Source: Phocaeicola vulgatus
GTDB taxonomy: Bacteria; Bacteroidota; Bacteroidia; Bacteroidales; Tannerellaceae
DNA length: 64,000 bases
Assembly (NCBI GenBank): GCA_022009975.1
Contig: CP091733.1
Span: 62,001 to 126,000, forward strand
Direction of reading: 5' to 3'
Under the pieces are notes generated by a model, which saw only the letters and a list, made by a program, of their open reading frames with translations, was not told where the DNA came from and did not search any database. The position numbers were made by a program, and so were the translations under genes. Positions 54,882 through 64,000 of this stretch are shown here, piece after piece; the stretch's first letter is position 1; the number at the start of each line of letters is the position of its first letter.

Positions 54882-56924
54882 TTAATAGTTCCTTACTGGA
54901 AATTCCGCAATGCGGAGCGTCGTACAGCCATAAGGTATCAACTCGATGGATTCCTCGTTGCCCATGTCATCTCCCTGCTGGGTAAAGAACGCAATCGGAC
55001 CGGCAGAACCTCGTACAGCCGTCCAATTATTTAGCCGGCGTGCTTTCGTCTTGATATGGACTGGAGCATTCTCTACATTCCAAGGATAACCTTTCCAGTT
55101 GGATTTTTCAACAATATAGTTGGCTTGTATGTTTTCCTTTGAAAATGATTTGTTGGAAAGAGCGTAATTCCATGGCGTATCTGAAGTAACTTCGTAATAC
55201 CATTCCCCGAAAGATTTCACTTTTTCTGCTTCCATGTTCTTCTTTACCCATTTTTCATTCATCTTCAAAGCATAGAGCAGTGGGCCACGTTCGACAACGG
55301 CTCCACTGTCATACCATCTGCTTATCGTTACCTCCATTGGGAGAGAAACTTCTAACACATCACCCGATTTCCATGTCCGGCTGATTCTTGTCACACCACC
55401 CGGATATATATCGACATCTACAGGCTTCCCGTTGATAGTGAGTGAGGCTCCGTTGCACCAAGCCGGAATACGAAGATGGAAAGGAAAGAATGCAGGTTGT
55501 ACCTTCTTTCCCGGATAAGAGAAGGTGAAGCGCAAAGTCTCATCAAACGGATAAGAGGTTTCTTCTTTTACCTGAACAGTCACATTATCTGCCACTTTCG
55601 CCGTAACTTCTGAAGGAGCATAAACCAATGCAGCTAACCCGTTGTCTGCTGTTGCATACCATAAGTTCTGTACGAATTTAGGCCAACCTTGATGCAAGTT
55701 GGAAGTACAGCATGGATAACCGGTCAACACTCCGAAAAGCAGATCCGTGTCTTCATGGGGCGTGGAAAACTCACGCCATTCACGGGTAATTTGTATTTGG
55801 TTGAACTGTTGGTAATATTGCCTTGCCGAATAGTCGTCCGTCACTTGTGTTGGGAGTGCATTGTAGGCAACCCGTTCCAAATAATCAGCCCAATGGACAG
55901 CTCCCGTGATTTCAAGGATGCTCTCCAATGAGAACATCATCTCTACGGCTGTGCATAATTCGGAACCCGCAGTCGGTTTGCCGAATCTCAATAATTCATC
56001 CCCGCCCCACAGACCAGTTGGCAGACCAATCGTGTTATGGATTTGTTTGACAGCATCATCCATAGCTTTCAGCTGCGTTGGGTTCTTGCTTTGCTGGTAA
56101 TAAATTACAGGTTCTTTGAATCCTTGAGCCAAGTTCACACAATGTAAGCTATGTTGACGGCTTAAATGGTCTTGGTTTAAGAATATATCAGTCCAATTAA
56201 ATGTCTGCTTGTGGATCAGTTCGCCTAAGTCCAGCAGAAACTTCTCCCCGGTCACATTGTACAACCAATAGACGAGCATCAAATTGTCCCCGCCGCGCTG
56301 CTCGCCCCAAAAGGTCCAATGGCCTAACGGTGTCTGTGGCAGCTTTTCCAATTGGTAATGGAAATATTTGGTAAAGAAATTAATTACCCGGCTATCGTTG
56401 GTTGCTGAATAGTATTGTTGCATTACTTTTAGCATCACCATCTTTGGCCACCAATCGTGCGCATTATCCCGCTGTAGTCCGGCTTCGTAAGGGCGGTCTG
56501 TGTCCGGTCCGAAATATCCGTCCGGTTTCTGTGAAGCCAGCGTCCATTCAATCCAAGGCTTGATCTTCTCAATCAACGCATCATCCTTCAAGATATAAGC
56601 CAAAGGAAGCAAACCGTCAATCCAATACGGTCCTCTTTCCCAAACATCACCGTCTCCTCCCAGCCAACCGTTTCGTTTACCCATTACTTGCGGATAGACT
56701 TCGTCGAGATTTCCTGTCATCCCGTCTTTCATCCGTTGTAATTGATCTGCCATCCATCCTTCAGCTTTGATAGCCCCCAATGGTAACGCAATATACTCTT
56801 TATGTAGCAATGGCTGTCTGTTGTTCAGGTAGTTGCCGGATACAGATTCATTTGATTCTCCGTAAGTGACACTGGTGCAAGCCAATGCAGTCAAAGATAG
56901 TACTAAACCTTTTAATCTATTCAT
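54882..56924 (-). CDS. DUF1680/GH127-like exported glycosidase
   Basis: 680 residues, uninterrupted, with a signal peptide (MNRLKGLVLSLTALACTSVTYG). An (alpha/alpha)6 barrel: GGDGDVWERGPYWIDGLLPLAY, QKPDGYFGP, then the metal/nucleophile positions of this clan: Glu and Cys in SELCTAVEMM and the Cys pair in TGYPCCTSN. C-terminal beta-sandwich domains follow (HLRIPAWCNGASLTING). Family members remove beta-L-arabinofuranose; substrate here is inferred. It ends the PUL transcript; its 3' end is duplicated downstream. The start of the gene lies 14 bases past the stop of the GH127 gene. Confidence 0.82.
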   Translation of the reverse strand: MNRLKGLVLSLTALACTSVTYGESNESVSGNYLNNRQPLLHKEYIALPLGAIKAEGWMADQLQRMKDGMTGNLDEVYPQVMGKRNGWLGGDGDVWERGPYWIDGLLPLAYILKDDALIEKIKPWIEWTLASQKPDGYFGPDTDRPYEAGLQRDNAHDWWPKMVMLKVMQQYYSATNDSRVINFFTKYFHYQLEKLPQTPLGHWTFWGEQRGGDNLMLVYWLYNVTGEKFLLDLGELIHKQTFNWTDIFLNQDHLSRQHSLHCVNLAQGFKEPVIYYQQSKNPTQLKAMDDAVKQIHNTIGLPTGLWGGDELLRFGKPTAGSELCTAVEMMFSLESILEITGAVHWADYLERVAYNALPTQVTDDYSARQYYQQFNQIQITREWREFSTPHEDTDLLFGVLTGYPCCTSNLHQGWPKFVQNLWYATADNGLAALVYAPSEVTAKVADNVTVQVKEETSYPFDETLRFTFSYPGKKVQPAFFPFHLRIPAWCNGASLTINGKPVDVDIYPGGVTRISRTWKSGDVLEVSLPMEVTISRWYDSGAVVERGPLLYALKMNEKWVKKNMEAEKVKSFGEWYYEVTSDTPWNYALSNKSFSKENIQANYIVEKSNWKGYPWNVENAPVHIKTKARRLNNWTAVRGSAGPIAFFTQQGDDMGNEESIELIPYGCTTLRIAEFPVRNY

Positions 56925-56938
56925 GGAGTGCTTGTTTA

Positions 56939-58793
56939 TTAGTTGTTATTTAAATCAATCCATACTTTCATATTGCCTGCATCTCTATTGTCCCAAGCAT
57001 AATAAGGAATGAAAGTAAGCGTTCCTTTTTCAGTCTTTGCATGGATTACATGAGTTACGCCAGGTAATATTTCTTCCTTCTCTATATCAAAGGTGCTGTT
57101 TTTAGTCAAAGCGAGTTTGCTAAAGCCATGGTTATTATCCATCTCTTCCATGCAGTAAACCAATGGACCTCTTTGAATTGCTCTTTTCCCCACATCTTGT
57201 TTTACCCGAGGATCTGCTGATACCATTTCGACAGGCATGTCCATATCAAGGGTGATTTTGTCTCCGGGTTTCCAATTAGAGATAACAACATAGCCTTTCT
57301 CCTTGCCGAAGGATTTGTTTTCTCCGTTGACAGACAATGAATATTGATGGCACCATCCCGGTATGCGGATTCTTAAATCCTTATTTACGGGTCGCTCTGC
57401 ATTTATAGACAGATTCACAATACCATCCCAAGGATAATTTGTCTCTTCTTTAGAGTGACTTTCTGGTTATCTATGGAAATCTCCGTAGTGTTGCCTATAA
57501 ATAGATTTACCCAAATACTATTATTAGAGATGCCATAGATATAGTTGCCTATGGAAGGCAGGAATCTGGATATTTGACTTGGACAGCATGCACATCCATA
57601 CCATGCTTTTCGATGATGGTCTCCATGTGATTCCAATGGGTTTACATAGAAGAATCTATCTCCCGAAAGAGAAACTCCAGCCAAAGCTCCGTTATACATG
57701 GAACGTTCTAAAACATCAATGTATTTGGAATCACCCGTGAATTGATTCATACGTTGGTTCCAATAAACCATGCCGACAGAAGCACAAGTTTCACAATATG
57801 CTTCCAAATTGGGCAAGTCATAATCCTCTGTAAATCCTTCATTGTGTTTAGATGAACCAATTCCTCCTGTCACATACATGTTGCGTAAAACGACATCATC
57901 CCATAATTTATTCATGGCTGATATGTAAGCCGTGTCATGTTTCAAGGCTGCAACGTCCGCCATCCCGCAATAAAGATACATACAACGGACAGCGTGTCCT
58001 GAGATGCTTTCCAAGTTCCTGACAGGGATTTCGTCTTGGTAATAGGCAGGATTCCAATCACCCTCATCTCCTTTGCTGCCATGTCCGTGACCTCGTTCTT
58101 CTAATAGCCAGTAGGCAAAGTCTAGGTATTTCTCTTCATTTGTCGTTTGATAAAGTTTGACTAAGGCCAGTTCTATTTCTTCATGGCCGGGCACCCAATC
58201 TCTTTTCCCCGGTCCGAAATACTCATCATGTGGTTAGCCATCTTTATGCCAACATCCAATAAAGTCCTTTTCCCTGTCGCTTGATAATAAGCCACAGCCG
58301 CTTCGATAAGATGTCCGGCGCAATACATTTCATGCTTATCCATATTCTTCCATCTTTTCTCCAGTCCGGTCAATGTGTAAAACGTATTGATATATCCATC
58401 AGGTTGCTGGGCAGAAGCAATATGGCTTATCCATTCGTCTGCTTTTTTCTCCAGCTCTGGATTAGGATTGTTTATAAGGCTGTAAGCAATCCCTTCTAAT
58501 GCTTTATACACATCCGAATCGTCAAAGAAGATACCCGAATGTTTCCCTTCCCCTTTAGACGCATTTATAAAATTCTGCATGCGTCCGGTTTGGTTCTCAA
58601 TTTGGTCGATACAGACGGGCAAAGTCGCAGATGTATGTTTTTCCAGTCTGGGAGACCAAAAAGAATCTTGGATTTTCACATGAGAGAAATCCACCTGATT
58701 TATCATCTTAAGCGGTGCAGCCTCCTCTTGTTTCTGGAGAGAACAGCCTCCAATAATCAAAGAGGCTATAGATAATAAAAGATACTGTTTCAT
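56939..58793 (-). CDS. GH127 beta-L-arabinofuranosidase-like lipoprotein, two frameshifts
   Basis: About 618 residues after joining breaks near 58190 and 57430. Lipobox LIIGGC, so anchored to a membrane. Catalytic barrel features: HEMYCAGHLIEAAVAYY, and the zinc-thiolate set Glu/Cys in AYCETCASVG with the Cys pair in YGCACCPSQ, as in HypBA1-type GH127 enzymes. C-terminal beta domain RIPGWCHQYSLSVNG. Cleaves terminal beta-L-arabinofuranosyl residues by family knowledge. Middle gene of the minus-strand PUL, between SusD and the second DUF1680 protein. Confidence 0.85.
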
Positions 58794-58865
58794 GATATCT
58801 TAGATATTTGTAAATATGACTTTGTTTAAGGCCAGTCGGAGAATAGCACCGACTGGCGTATTAGT

Positions 58866-60479
58866 TTATAAATAATTAGGATTTTGCTCCAATTTCGGGT
58901 TTGAAGTAAGGACAGATTCAGGTATTGGAAATACGGATCTGTAATCACCTTCCGGCTTATGGGAAAGCCAACTTTTTGTAGTGTAAACGCCGAAACGAAT
59001 GGCATCTCTTCTTCGATGCATTTCCCATGCAAATTCCCACCCTAATTCGTCATACATTCTTCCGAACGGAACTATATCGGTGTTCCCTTTATCTACTATT
59101 TGATAGTTCTCAACATAACCGTATTCATAACAAGAATTTTCTTTCAGTTGATTATCTGTTACTGCGGCTAATTCCGGATTCTCCTTGAAAGCTCTTTGGC
59201 GGACTTCTGTTACCAAAACTCCTGCTCCAGCTTCACCTGCTCTTAAAAGGCATTCTGCTTTCATCATCAATACTTCTGCATAACGGAACAGTGGAATATC
59301 AGTGTTTGAGTTGGTGAATGAACCTTCTCCTACTGCATATTTGTTCATTCTGTATCCTTCCATTTCACTTGTGTAATTACCACTTGGTATATCTTTCGTG
59401 TAAATTAAAGGTTCTCCCATTTTATCATAAGTTCCATATAAAAGGGAACCATCAGATGCATATTGTTGTCCCATTAACCAACTGTCAGCTAATCGAGAGT
59501 CTTTCTCATGATAGGTGTTAATGAATTGAGTGATTCCCATTGCAGAGCCACATCCCCATGGAGTATCAATCAAATTAAATTTTTTCTTTAATTCTCCATG
59601 CCAAGAGAACATATGTATCGAGTTGCCACTTCCAAAATTCTCATCGAAAGGAACAGTAAATATTACTTCTTTACAATCTTCCACACCCGTTGAACGGAAC
59701 GGATCTTTATAATTGTTGGATAGGGCAAATTTGCCACTGTTTATAATATCATTACATTGAGAAATACATTCATTCCATTTAGGTTCATTTATGTAAACTT
59801 GTGCATTCAAATAAAGGTTTGCCAAAAGGGTTTTAGCTGCCCATTTAGTCATTCTCCCATAAAATTGACCGCCAACGCCTTCCCCTAAATTGGGAATTGC
59901 AGCCAATAATTCTTTTTCCACAAAGTCGAAGATTTCTTTTCTTGTACTTTTGGAAGGAAGTTCCATGGTCGTAGCTGTGACTAATGGCGCATCTCCAAAA
60001 TTGTCGCAAATTTGCCAATAATAATAGGCTCTCATCGCTTTGACTTCTGCTAAACCTTCAGTCTTTTCTGTTTCAGAAGGAGCAGGAATAACTCCTGTTT
60101 CAATCTGTTCAATTACTTTATTGCATAAAAGAGCCCCTTTATAAAACCAAGACCACATGCTTTTCACATGACTTTGTTCAGAGTTCCATGTCTGATAGTG
60201 CATTCGTCTGTATATACCTCCATCATCCCAGCCAGAAGCATTAGGTGGCATGACTATTTCATCGCTACTTCCTTCTTGCGCGCAGAAATAGCCTCCATGA
60301 GATGGCATGTTTCTTAATTCGCTGTAAACACTCGCTACGGCTGGTTTGAAATCTTTGCTCGAATAGTTATATGTTTGTTCTGTAATTTTAGAGAAAACAG
60401 TTTCATCCATATTGTTGCTGCATGACACCAGCGAGGCTGTGCAGCAAATACCTATAAATATATTGATATAATTTTTCAT
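58866..60479 (-). CDS. SusD/RagB-family glycan-binding lipoprotein
   Basis: 537 residues, intact. Lipobox in CCTASLVSCSN; tetratricopeptide-like helices (AEVKAMRAYYYWQICDNFGDAPLVT is the conserved SusD stretch); C-terminal FGRMYDELGWEFAWEMHRRRDAIRFG and PIPESVLTSNPKLEQNPNY, both typical. Binds glycan at the cell surface as the lid of the SusC transporter. It follows the SusC gene after 11 bases. Confidence 0.92.
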   Translation of the reverse strand: MKNYINIFIGICCTASLVSCSNNMDETVFSKITEQTYNYSSKDFKPAVASVYSELRNMPSHGGYFCAQEGSSDEIVMPPNASGWDDGGIYRRMHYQTWNSEQSHVKSMWSWFYKGALLCNKVIEQIETGVIPAPSETEKTEGLAEVKAMRAYYYWQICDNFGDAPLVTATTMELPSKSTRKEIFDFVEKELLAAIPNLGEGVGGQFYGRMTKWAAKTLLANLYLNAQVYINEPKWNECISQCNDIINSGKFALSNNYKDPFRSTGVEDCKEVIFTVPFDENFGSGNSIHMFSWHGELKKKFNLIDTPWGCGSAMGITQFINTYHEKDSRLADSWLMGQQYASDGSLLYGTYDKMGEPLIYTKDIPSGNYTSEMEGYRMNKYAVGEGSFTNSNTDIPLFRYAEVLMMKAECLLRAGEAGAGVLVTEVRQRAFKENPELAAVTDNQLKENSCYEYGYVENYQIVDKGNTDIVPFGRMYDELGWEFAWEMHRRRDAIRFGVYTTKSWLSHKPEGDYRSVFPIPESVLTSNPKLEQNPNYL

Positions 60480-60490
60480 ATTGATTTGAA

Positions 60491-63400
60491 TTAGAATTTA
60501 ACAGAAACGCCTAAAGTATATGAGCGGGTGGAAGGATAACGGTTTTTGTTATCCACTCCAGGAGCTAATCCACTAATACTTACTTCTGGGTCAATGCCAG
60601 AATAACCTGTGATGGTTGCCAAATTGGAAATCTGCCCGTATACTCTTAATGATTTAAGCCAGTTATCAAATCCAAAGGTATAACCTAATGTCAAGTTGTC
60701 TATTTTCCAATAATTGCCTTTTTCGATATAGTAACTAACGTATTGCAATTCTTGGTCAACCGCTAAAGGTGTTTTCCCGAATTTGTTGTCAAAAGCTTCA
60801 TTCAAGACATTGCCTCGAGCTAACATGACCGGTGCGCCATATTGCAACCTTGGCATGTTAAGGATATCAAAAGCAAAAGCCCCTCTCATGGTCAAGTTGA
60901 AATCAAAGCCTTTCCACCGCAATGAGTTGTTCCAATTGAGGTAGTGCTTAGGTAAACCATTACCTATTACTTGTTTATCTGTAGGTTGTAATTCAGCTAT
61001 AGGTTTGGCATTTCCGTCCGCTCCTTCTATGATCCAGTGCCCGTTTTCATCAATATCAATTACTTTATATCCCCAGAAATTGCCGATAGGCTGGCCTTCT
61101 TGTATTCTGTGGGTGTTACTTGCAAAGGTTCTCCTGTAGAACCTTGGTCGGAATATCCACTGGATACGAACTGGTCATTAGATAATGATAGCAGTTTGTT
61201 TTTGTTTGTAGAGTAATTGACAGAAGTTGTCCATTGGAAATCCTTGGTTTGAATAGGAATGATTGATACTCCAATCTCAACACCTTGGTTTCTCATGGAA
61301 CCTGCGTTAGCAACCATTGTAGAGAACAAATATGGAGGTGAAGGAACAGTATAATTCCATAATAAATCTTCCGTTTTACGGTTGTAATAATCGATGTTAC
61401 CAGTAATTACATCATCAAAGAATCCAAAGTCAATACCAATATTTACCTCTTTTTTCTTTTCCCAACGCAAATCTGGATTGGCATTGGAATCTGGTCTTAT
61501 GGTCTTTATCCATTCTCCTCCATAATATACATATGTCCCAAAGTTGAGTGTGTTTAGTGACATGTATGGATTTGATGGAACGGTACCTGTAATACCGTAA
61601 CCTGCTCTCAACTTTAATATTGAAAGAGCTTTTGTATCAGTAAGGAAATCTTCATCTTTAATATTCCAAGCTACAGATGTGGACGGGAAGTTTCCCCATT
61701 TGTGGTCTGCACCAAATTTTGTGGAACCTTCATGTCTGATACTGGCAGCAAACATGTATTTGCCTTTGTAACTGTAGTTCAAACGACCGAAATATCCAAT
61801 TAAGCGACTTTCATTTGCTTCGGAAGATTCGGATGCTTTTCCATCTTTTAATGCTTGTCCGCTTCCCATATTATTATGTGTGTAATCATCAGATGGGAAG
61901 TTGTAATTCTGCATCCAATAATTAGAGTACCTGTCCCTTTGCCAGCTATATCCGGCCAAGATGGTGAATGCGTGATTTTCAGCCAAAGTTTTTCTCCATT
62001 GGACCGTCAATTCAGATAAATCTTGAGTCCTTCGAGTTGTACCTTTGGATGCGAAACCGTTTTTCCCATCTCTCCATGTGGATTTATGGGATTGTGTTTC
62101 ATAATAACCCCTTGTTTGATTATATGTATTAGAAGATACTAAATATTTAATATCTAAACCTTCAATTGGAGTAAAAGTAGCATTGGCAAACATTCTTAAA
62201 TTTGAAGCCTGATTTTCTCCTTCTACCTCATTTAGTAATGCTACCGGATTATAATATTCATTTTTTGTGCTTTCTGAATATTTCCCTTCTGAATTATATA
62301 CAGGAGTTGTTGGATTGTAAATAAGTGCATTTCGATACACTTCACTATTATAACTTCCTCCGTCCGAACCGGAGAAATAAGTCTGTTTGAAACCACTTAA
62401 ATTGGCATTTAATTTCAATTTGTTGTCGAACATCCTATGTGTAATTTCTATACGAGGATAATACATTTGATTGTTGGTGCGTTTAATCAAACCGTTCAGT
62501 CCTCTGTATTCAAAGCTTGCTACATAGTTCGTTGTTCTACTTCCTCCTCGCAAACTGATGTTATAGATTTGAGTTAATGGAGTTCTTGTGACTTCATCTA
62601 TCCAGTCTGTAGAAGCTCCGTCGTCTTGAGCTCCTGGCACTCCTTCTTTAACCCGTTGTCTATATTGTTCGGCATTCATGAAAGGAAGTTTCTTGACAAT
62701 TTGTTGGGTAGAGATATATGCATTGACATTTACTTCTGTCGGCATTTCTCCCTGGGCATTCTTTGTTGTAATTAAAATAACTCCGTTCGTACCACGAGTT
62801 CCGTAAATAGCTGCTGCAGAACCGTCTTTTAAAACGTCAATTTGTTGGATATCATCAGGTGATACAGAATTTAAATCACCGGGTATTCCATCTATCAATA
62901 CAAGAGGGCTGGCACTTGCCATTAAGGTGGTCATACCACGTAATGATATTTCAGATGTTGAAGTCGGATTAGCATCAGGAGTGATAATGCTTAGTCCAGG
63001 TACTTTGCCTTTTATTAATTGTGCAGCATCAGTTGATGGCGTTTTCAAGAAATCTTCAGATTTTATTGAGGATATGGCGCTGGCTACTTCTCCTTTTTTT
63101 TGTGTACCATAACCAACCACCACAACTTCGTCTAAACTCTGAGTATCTTCTTGTAATTTCACATTGATTGTTTTTTGCCCGTTAACAGAAATGAACTGCG
63201 TATGGTATCCTATATAAGAAATCTGTATTACTGCATTAGCAGGAGCTTCCAGGGAATATTTACCATCCATATCTGTAATGGTTCCGTTCGTAGTACCTTT
63301 TACCATTACATTTGCACCAATTACGGGCATACCAGTAGCGTCTACAACTGCTCCTTTTACTAAATTAGACTGCTGACTGGTCGTATTTATAGTTCGTTTC

Positions 63401-63726
63401 TTGATAATGATGTGTCCGTTGCTGAAGGTTGCCACACAATCCGTACCTGTTAGCAATTGATTTATAGCTTGCTGTACAGTAGTTGCCTTCGGCATTTGTT
63501 TTACAATACGAGAATCATCTACATCTTGTGATTTGTAGTCGATTGAAAGTTTCGTTTGCTTTTCTATTTGCTTGAAGACACTTTTCAACGGAAGATTGCT
63601 TCCTGTCAGTTTGACTTGTTGGTGTTGTGCGTAAGCCAATACGCTACATGTTGATAAAGCTGTAATACACAATAGCCGAGATAATATTTTTCCTTTTTCT
63701 CCTGGCATTAGATTTGATAAATTCAT
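60491..63726 (-). CDS. SusC/RagA-family TonB-dependent transporter with STN domain, one frameshift
   Basis: About 1078 residues once a missing A near 61100 is restored (TEYKEGQPIGNFWGYKVID). Signal peptide, then an STN domain (LPLKSVFKQIEKQTKLSIDYKSQD) that contacts an anti-sigma factor, a CarboxypepD-reg domain (VKGAVVDATGMPVIGANVMVKG), TonB box region SLDEVVVVGYG, plug (LIKGKVPGLSII, DVLKDGSAAAIYGTRG) and barrel ending SYTLGVSVKF. Imports oligosaccharides. The STN domain and the FecR-type gene directly upstream imply trans-envelope induction by an ECF sigma factor. Confidence 0.92.
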
Positions 63727-63811
63727 ATATTTGTATGTTTGAAATTTAAGTAATAGAAATTTGATTTATTTCTCTTGTTCTGTCGAACTTAAAAGACCTT
63801 AGGTTTCAAAT

Positions 63812-63851
63812 ACCGGAAAGGGAAGTTGGTCGCTATTCTTTCCGGTTTTTC
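63812..63851. terminator. hairpin between FecR-type gene and susC
   Basis: ACCGGAAAG (63812-63820) pairs with CTTTCCGGT (63838-63846) with a 17-base loop. T run on the plus side; on the minus strand it ends the FecR transcript, so susC starts from its own promoter. Confidence 0.6.
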
Positions 63852-63878
63852 TTTTTTTCATGATATCCTCCTTTTTCT

Positions 63879-64000
63879 TTATTTGACAATGATATTGTTC
63901 CCTTTAATAGTATAATCTACACCCATCAACTGATGCAGGATTTCCATCACATCCTCAATTGTTTCATTCGGGGCGAATTTCACATGATACAAGTCTTTCC
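63879..64000 (-). CDS. FecR-type anti-sigma factor, C-terminal DUF4974 end, partial
   Basis: The last 40 residues only: KDLYHVKFAPNETIEDV, MEILHQLMGVDYTIKGNNIIVK, then TAA 63879-63881. The pattern is the DUF4974 domain that closes Bacteroidota FecR proteins, periplasmic regulators that pass a signal from the SusC STN domain to a sigma factor. The rest lies beyond the right edge. Confidence 0.75.
   Translation of the reverse strand, partial: KDLYHVKFAPNETIEDVMEILHQLMGVDYTIKGNNIIVK

Overview
The window is a piece of a Bacteroidales chromosome, probably Bacteroides or Parabacteroides; the species cannot be fixed from sequence alone. The signs are SusC/SusD pairs, GLPGLI and DUF4974 proteins, a NagZ-type GH3/serine-hydrolase fusion, Bacteroides-type tyrosine integrases, conjugative-transposon genes (PcfK, a YWFCY coupling protein), and many promoters of the Bacteroides form TTTG - 19 bp - TAnnTTTG.

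Layout. (1) 1-9 kb: waaA, a C1B peptidase, a CBM9-like lipoprotein, a serine hydrolase, a gamma-carbonic anhydrase, an M24B aminopeptidase, an HU-like protein and a lipoprotein, nearly all broken by one-base indels; mtnA follows intact. This part looks richer in GC than the rest. (2) 10-24.7 kb: a conserved housekeeping block, rpsU, xer recombinase, hpf, tRNA-Thr/Tyr/Gly/Thr, tuf, tRNA-Trp, secE, nusG, rplKAJL, rpoB, rpoC. Even rpoB and rpoC carry one-base indels in or beside homopolymers, so most frameshifts in the window are best read as assembly errors, not gene decay. (3) 24.7-30.6 kb: an accessory scar with an IS1182-like element, a second IS remnant, an IS4 element, and truncated conjugative-element genes fused to a truncated AMP-ligase. 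Two copies of an 11-bp-phased repeat bracket it. (4) 30.7-36.3 kb: rplS, the GH3/serine-hydrolase fusion, a CobD-like aminotransferase, a small membrane protein and a PlsC-type acyltransferase. (5) 36.37-46.6 kb: a putative integrative mobilizable element with integrase, small coupled gene, SF3 helicase, primase and MobV relaxase on the minus strand. Between primase and helicase lie 11 copies of the hexamer TCAACA, and the integrase and helicase promoters share one operator-like sequence. Its cargo on the plus strand is a secreted Ile-rich micropeptide, a GLPGLI protein and an outer-membrane beta-barrel receptor. (6) 46.7-51.2 kb: a possible small RNA, DUF3467, a Gfo/Idh/MocA oxidoreductase, a cobalamin riboswitch with no gene behind it, and a DPP-IV-type peptidase. 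(7) 51.2-54.2 kb: debris, including an SDR fragment, a Fic protein and a wrecked type III restriction gene, then a third 11-bp-phased repeat. (8) 54.2-64 kb: a polysaccharide utilization locus with a duplicated gene tail, two DUF1680/GH127 proteins, SusD, SusC with an STN domain, and the end of a FecR-type anti-sigma factor.

How it fits together: the core is translation and transcription machinery. The PUL looks set for arabinose-containing glycans under sigma/anti-sigma control. The mobile element appears to carry its own replication, mobilization and integration functions and delivers a surface/secreted cargo of unknown function. The most novel signals are that cargo and its phased upstream repeats, the hexamer array, the paired operators, the three 11-bp-phased arrays and the orphan riboswitch.
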